Below, in pieces: positions 6,972 through 9,808 of a stretch of 9,808 nt of DNA; position 1 is the first letter of the stretch; every line of letters begins with the position of its first letter. Source of the stretch: JBOIBN01 sp050739575. Lineage in GTDB: Bacteria > Pseudomonadota > Gammaproteobacteria > JAKDMP01. The stretch is taken from contig JBOIBN010000073.1 in assembly GCA_050739575.1 (NCBI GenBank), forward strand, positions 1 through 9,808. Reading direction: 5' to 3'. The translations under genes were made by a program, and so were the position numbers. Below the pieces are notes generated by a model, which worked only from the letters and a program-made list of their open reading frames with translations, ran no database searches and was not told where the DNA came from.

Positions 6972-7298
6972 ATGCGTCAAACTCTCTCCGCGTTGTGTCT
7001 TTCAGTCTGTCTTGTTTCGCTGTCCGCATGTGTCGCCCCCGCCCCCTACGCGCCCGCCCCCAGCTACGGCGTCGTCGTTACCACGCGGCCGCCACCTGTT
7101 CGCGTGGAAGTCGTCGGACGAGCGCCGTATTCCGGCGCCGTATGGGTCAAGGGCCACTGGGTCTGGCGCTCCGGCCGGTGGGTATGGGCGCCCGGGTATT
7201 GGGCCCGTCCTCCGCGGGCTGGAGTCGGGTGGGTTCCGGGACATTGGGTGCACCGGCCTAACGGACGCTGGGTCTGGGTCGATGGCTATTGGCGCTGA
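6972..7298 (+). CDS. Small tryptophan-rich lipoprotein with YXWGXW-type repeats
   Basis: This is a 108-residue predicted outer-membrane or periplasmic lipoprotein. Residues 1-20 form a signal peptide ending in the lipobox LSAC with lipid-anchored C20. A short proline/alanine linker (about 21-35) follows. The C-terminal 54 residues hold 11 tryptophans in two imperfect repeats, WVKGHWVWRSGRWVWAPGYW and WVPGHWVHRPNGRWVWVDGY, ending YWR. This resembles the YXWGXW-repeat proteins common in proteobacteria, whose function is unknown. The ATG at 6972 follows a good Shine-Dalgarno; a GTG one codon earlier is an alternative. The gene appears monocistronic: it has its own -10-like element and a strong terminator starting 22 bases after the stop. 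An envelope structural or stress role is a guess. Confidence 0.87.
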   Translation: MRQTLSALCLSVCLVSLSACVAPAPYAPAPSYGVVVTTRPPPVRVEVVGRAPYSGAVWVKGHWVWRSGRWVWAPGYWARPPRAGVGWVPGHWVHRPNGRWVWVDGYWR

Positions 7299-7320
7299 CG
7301 AGTCCTGACGATTCGGAACC

Positions 7321-7355
7321 CGGACGGATGCACCCCGTCGTGCATCCGTCCGTTT
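7321..7355 (+). terminator. Intrinsic terminator of the lipoprotein gene
   Basis: A perfect 13-base inverted repeat, CGGACGGATGCAC (7321-7333) and GTGCATCCGTCCG (7340-7352), encloses a six-base loop and is followed by TTT. The T tract is short but the GC-rich stem is very strong. It starts 22 bases after the lipoprotein stop and reads as a terminator only on the plus strand. Confidence 0.8.
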
Positions 7356-7380
7356 GCCGTCTCGTCCGACTCGCTCAAGC

Positions 7381-7411
7381 AAAAACCGGGCGCAGACGAT
7401 GGCTGCGCCCG
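7381..7411 (-). terminator. Terminator-like hairpin on the minus strand
   Basis: On the minus strand the sequence reads CGGGCGCAG, a seven-base loop, CTGCGCCCG and then GTTTTT. That is a nine-base GC-rich stem with a T tract, the form of an intrinsic terminator. No leftward gene lies upstream of it, since the OPT gene runs rightward. It could end an antisense transcript, block leftward read-through, or be a stable hairpin between the lipoprotein and transporter genes. Confidence 0.5.
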
Positions 7412-7478
7412 CGAGCCCGCCTCGACTGATAAACTCCGCTGTCAACTTGGCGCCCAACCGGCACGGGAATGCATAAAC

Positions 7479-7486
7479 AGGGAGGA
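7479..7486 (+). promoter_or_regulatory. Shine-Dalgarno that sets the OPT transporter start
   Basis: AGGGAGGA lies six bases before the GTG at 7493. It lies downstream of an in-frame ATG at 7469, so the GTG is the likely true start. Confidence 0.8.
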
Positions 7487-7492
7487 ATCCGC

Positions 7493-9493
7493 GTGACCAG
7501 CCAATCGCAATCGGTGACCGAACAAGTCACCGAGCTGACCATCCGCGGGATGATCATCGGCATCATCATCACCCTGGTGTTCACCGCCGCCAACGTGTAC
7601 TTCGGCCTCAAGGCCGGGCTCACGTTTTCCACCTCGATTCCCGCCGCCGTAATCTCCATGGCGATCCTGCGCGCCATGAAAAACGCGACGATACAAGAGA
7701 ACAACATTGTGCAGACCGTCGCCTCGGCGGCCGGCACGCTCTCGTCGATCATCTTCGTGCTGCCGGGGCTGGTGATCGTCGGCTGGTGGACGGGCTTCCC
7801 GTTCTGGATCTCGGCCGGCATCTGCGCAACCGGCGGCATCCTCGGCGTGATGTACACCATCCCGCTGCGCCGGGCGCTGGTGACCGATTCGGATCTTCCC
7901 TATCCCGAGGGCGTAGCCTGCGCCGAAGTGCTCAAGGTCGGCGCCGGCGAAGAAAAAGACGCGGAAACCGAGACCGTGGAGAAGGGCGGCGCAGGCCTCA
8001 AGGCAGTGCTCGCGGGCGGCGTGGTCTCGGCGATTTTCTATGTCATCGTGCAGACGAAGGTGTTTGCGAGCGATCTCGTCACCTACTTCCATTTCGGCAG
8101 CCACGACAAAGGCGCAACGGGTTTCGATTTCAGCCTGTCCTTCGCCCTGTTCGCCATCGGACATCTGGTCGGTCTGTGGGTCGGGCTATCCATGCTGGTC
8201 GGTGCGCTGGTCGGCTGGGGCTGGGCGGTGCCGCACTTCACGCTTCTGCATCCGGCCACGGGGACGGCTGCGGATGTGGCGCAGGGTGCCTGGAGTAATT
8301 ACGTGCGCTTCGTCGGTGCGGGCGCCATCGGCGTGGCTGCCATCTGGACGCTCGCCAAGCTGGTCAAGCCGGTGATCGGCGGTCTCGCAAGCGCCATGGC
8401 CGCCGCGCGTGTGCGCAAGGCGGGCCAGGCCCACACGCTTCCCCAAACCGAACGTGACATGCCCATCGGCATCGTCGGCATCATCTCGTTGATCTGCCTG
8501 ATTCCGATCGCGGGGCTGTTCTGGAATTTCAGCGCCACCAGCGGGCTAGGTTCGCACACCACGCTGCTCGTCGTGAGCGGCGTCATCTTCGTCGTCATCA
8601 TGAGCTTTCTGGTCTCCGCCGTGTGCGGCTACATGGCGGGACTGATCGGCTCCTCCAACAGCCCGCTCTCCGGCATCGGGATACTCGTCGTCGTCGTCGC
8701 GGCGGTGCTTCTCTTCCTCTTCGTCAAGTCGCTCTTTCCGGCGAATGCCGGCAAAGCCCTGGTGGCCTTTGCACTTTTCGTCACCTCGGTCGTGTTTGCC
8801 GTCGCCTCCATCGCCAACAACAACCTGCAGGATCTCAAAACCGGACAACTGGTTAACGCCACGCCGTGGAAGCAGCAGGCGGCCCTCGTGATCGGCGTGC
8901 TCGCGGGTGCCGTCGTCATTCCGCCGGTACTCGATCTGCTGAGTCACGCCTACGGCTTTCTCGGCGCGCCCGGCGTCGATCCCGCGCGTGCGCTGCCCGC
9001 CCCACAGGCCGGCCTGATCTCGGCGCTTGCCCAGGGCGTAATCGAGAACAAGATCAACTGGGGCTTACTCGGCCTCGGCGGTGCAATCGGCGCCGGCAGC
9101 ATCGTGCTCGACGAAATTCTCGCCCGCACCTCGAAGCACGCCCGCCTGCCACCGCTCGGCGTGGGACTCGGCATCTACCTCCCCACCTCGACCACGTTGA
9201 TGGTCGTAGTCGGCGCACTGGCCGGCTGGTGGTTCAACCGCCGCGCCGAACGCCGCGGGCCCAAGCCGGAAGCCGCCAAGCAACTCGGAATTCTGCTCGC
9301 TTCGGGCCTGATCGTGGGCGAGAGCCTGCTCGGCGTCGTGTTCGCGGCAGTCGTCGCCTTCTCCGGCAAAGACAACCCGATCGCCCTAGTCGGTAAAAAC
9401 TTCGGCACCATCTCGATCTGGATCGGAAGCATCGTTTTCGCCCTCACCATGATCGTGCTCTACCGCTGGATCGCCCGCCTCTCCCGCGCCTGA
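7493..9493 (+). CDS. OPT family oligopeptide (or metal-chelate) transporter
   Basis: This is a 666-residue polytopic inner-membrane protein, the normal size for bacterial OPT/YSL transporters, which import small peptides or metal chelates by proton coupling. Hydrophobic segments run from about residue 15 to the end, some 14-16 in all. Family hallmarks are the NIVQTVASAAG motif near residues 71-81 and LPYPEGVACAEVLKVG near 134-149. A second conserved loop, GYMAGLIGSSNSPLSGIGI, lies near residues 379-397. The N-terminal TSQSQSVTEQVTELTIRGM leads straight into the first helix. The GTG start is chosen on its Shine-Dalgarno; an ATG eight codons earlier lacks one. The gene stands alone after a terminator. 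A TGA-TAAACT sequence at 7427-7435 might be an extended -10, but this is weak. The substrate cannot be told from sequence, and a link to the hopanoid genes is not implied. Confidence 0.93.
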   Translation: MTSQSQSVTEQVTELTIRGMIIGIIITLVFTAANVYFGLKAGLTFSTSIPAAVISMAILRAMKNATIQENNIVQTVASAAGTLSSIIFVLPGLVIVGWWTGFPFWISAGICATGGILGVMYTIPLRRALVTDSDLPYPEGVACAEVLKVGAGEEKDAETETVEKGGAGLKAVLAGGVVSAIFYVIVQTKVFASDLVTYFHFGSHDKGATGFDFSLSFALFAIGHLVGLWVGLSMLVGALVGWGWAVPHFTLLHPATGTAADVAQGAWSNYVRFVGAGAIGVAAIWTLAKLVKPVIGGLASAMAAARVRKAGQAHTLPQTERDMPIGIVGIISLICLIPIAGLFWNFSATSGLGSHTTLLVVSGVIFVVIMSFLVSAVCGYMAGLIGSSNSPLSGIGILVVVVAAVLLFLFVKSLFPANAGKALVAFALFVTSVVFAVASIANNNLQDLKTGQLVNATPWKQQAALVIGVLAGAVVIPPVLDLLSHAYGFLGAPGVDPARALPAPQAGLISALAQGVIENKINWGLLGLGGAIGAGSIVLDEILARTSKHARLPPLGVGLGIYLPTSTTLMVVVGALAGWWFNRRAERRGPKPEAAKQLGILLASGLIVGESLLGVVFAAVVAFSGKDNPIALVGKNFGTISIWIGSIVFALTMIVLYRWIARLSRA

Positions 9494-9528
9494 TCCAACG
9501 CTTGCCGTGAGAGCGTAAATGTGATGCA

Positions 9529-9792
9529 ATGATCCGCAAACACCAATCACCGCATCCCCCCGTGAGAACCACCCTGTCCCTGGATGACGAGGCATTGGCA
9601 GCGGCACGCAAGCTGGCGGCGACCCGCAAGCAATCGCTCGGGCGGGTGGTGTCGGATCTGATGCGACGCGGCCTCGTGGCACGCACCCGATATCCGGCCA
9701 AGGAAGACGGTTTCCCCGTTTTCCTGGTAGCGGAGGATAGCCCGCCGATCACGCTGGAAGACGTCAAACGCTACGAGGACGAAGCCGCGTGA
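9529..9792 (+). CDS. VapB-like ribbon-helix-helix antitoxin
   Basis: The protein is 87 residues from ATG 9529, or 76 from GTG 9562. VRTTLSLDDEALAAARKLA followed by SLGRVVSDLMRRGL has the strand-helix-helix pattern of short RHH antitoxins that bind their own operator as dimers. The acidic C-terminus (PITLEDVKRYEDEAA) fits a toxin-binding tail. The conserved fold begins exactly at the GTG (VRTTLS), so the 11 residues before it may not be translated; neither start has a clear Shine-Dalgarno. The stop overlaps the next start in GTGA (9789-9792), the usual antitoxin-toxin coupling. It lies 35 bases after the OPT stop. Such modules stabilise plasmids or chromosomal regions or act in stress responses. 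Confidence 0.78.
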   Translation: MIRKHQSPHPPVRTTLSLDDEALAAARKLAATRKQSLGRVVSDLMRRGLVARTRYPAKEDGFPVFLVAEDSPPITLEDVKRYEDEAA

Positions 9793-9808
9793 ACGGTTAT
9801 CTGCTCGA
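9789..9808 (+). CDS. Probable VapC-type PIN-domain toxin, first codons only
   Basis: Only V/M-N-G-Y-L-L and the first two bases of a GA codon (Asp or Glu) are in the window. NGYLLD fits the start of PIN-domain ribonucleases, which commonly begin with a hydrophobic strand ending in the first catalytic aspartate. The GTG start overlaps the antitoxin stop by GTGA. The call rests mainly on the VapB-like partner, since seven codons cannot identify a family alone. Confidence 0.55.

Noticed and set aside
8685..8699. Short run of repeated TCG/GTC triplets
   Set aside because: It encodes consecutive valines within a membrane helix of the OPT transporter, so codon preference explains it; no microsatellite function is needed.
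9502..9530. Possible promoter (TTGCCG / TGCAAT, 17-base spacer) before the antitoxin gene
   Set aside because: Both hexamers match only 4 of 6 positions. It would favour the GTG start at 9562, but matches this weak are expected by chance.

Overview
The window is GC-rich, tightly packed chromosomal DNA from a Gram-negative bacterium, most likely a beta- or gammaproteobacterium. The grounds are high-GC codon use, a lipobox lipoprotein, an IspH of enterobacterial layout and the gene set. The assignment to a group is inference. No rRNA, tRNA, CRISPR array or insertion sequence is visible.

Left part (1-5803): a hopanoid (bacterial sterol-analogue) locus. The first codons of an HpnA-type epimerase/reductase run leftward from 82. 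Facing away from it is a rightward run of five genes: ispH (isoprenoid precursor supply), hpnH (radical SAM enzyme that adds adenosine to the hopene skeleton), hpnB (hopene-associated family 2 glycosyltransferase), a long PlsC-type acyltransferase, and an HpnL-like membrane protein of the lysylphosphatidylglycerol-synthase transmembrane family. Gaps are 3 and 47 bases, then an unclear junction, then a GTGA stop/start overlap, so an operon is likely. Together the genes would make precursors, build and decorate the hopanoid side chain, and perhaps move the product across the membrane. The acyltransferase is the least expected member.

Middle (5771-7411): a leftward GT28/MurG-like glycosyltransferase overlaps the HpnL-like gene tail to tail by 33 bases. 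Divergent from it is a small tryptophan-rich lipoprotein with two repeats of about 20 residues, followed by a strong intrinsic terminator. A second hairpin 30 bases further on reads as a terminator on the opposite strand, although no leftward gene feeds into it.

Right part (7493-9808): a large OPT-family oligopeptide/metal-chelate transporter starting at a GTG with an excellent Shine-Dalgarno. It is followed by a VapB-like ribbon-helix-helix antitoxin and the first seven codons of what is probably its PIN-domain VapC toxin, cut off by the window edge.

I do not see a clearly new system. The most promising items are the acyltransferase with unusual architecture inside a hopanoid operon, and the small overlapping ORF at the junction just before it.
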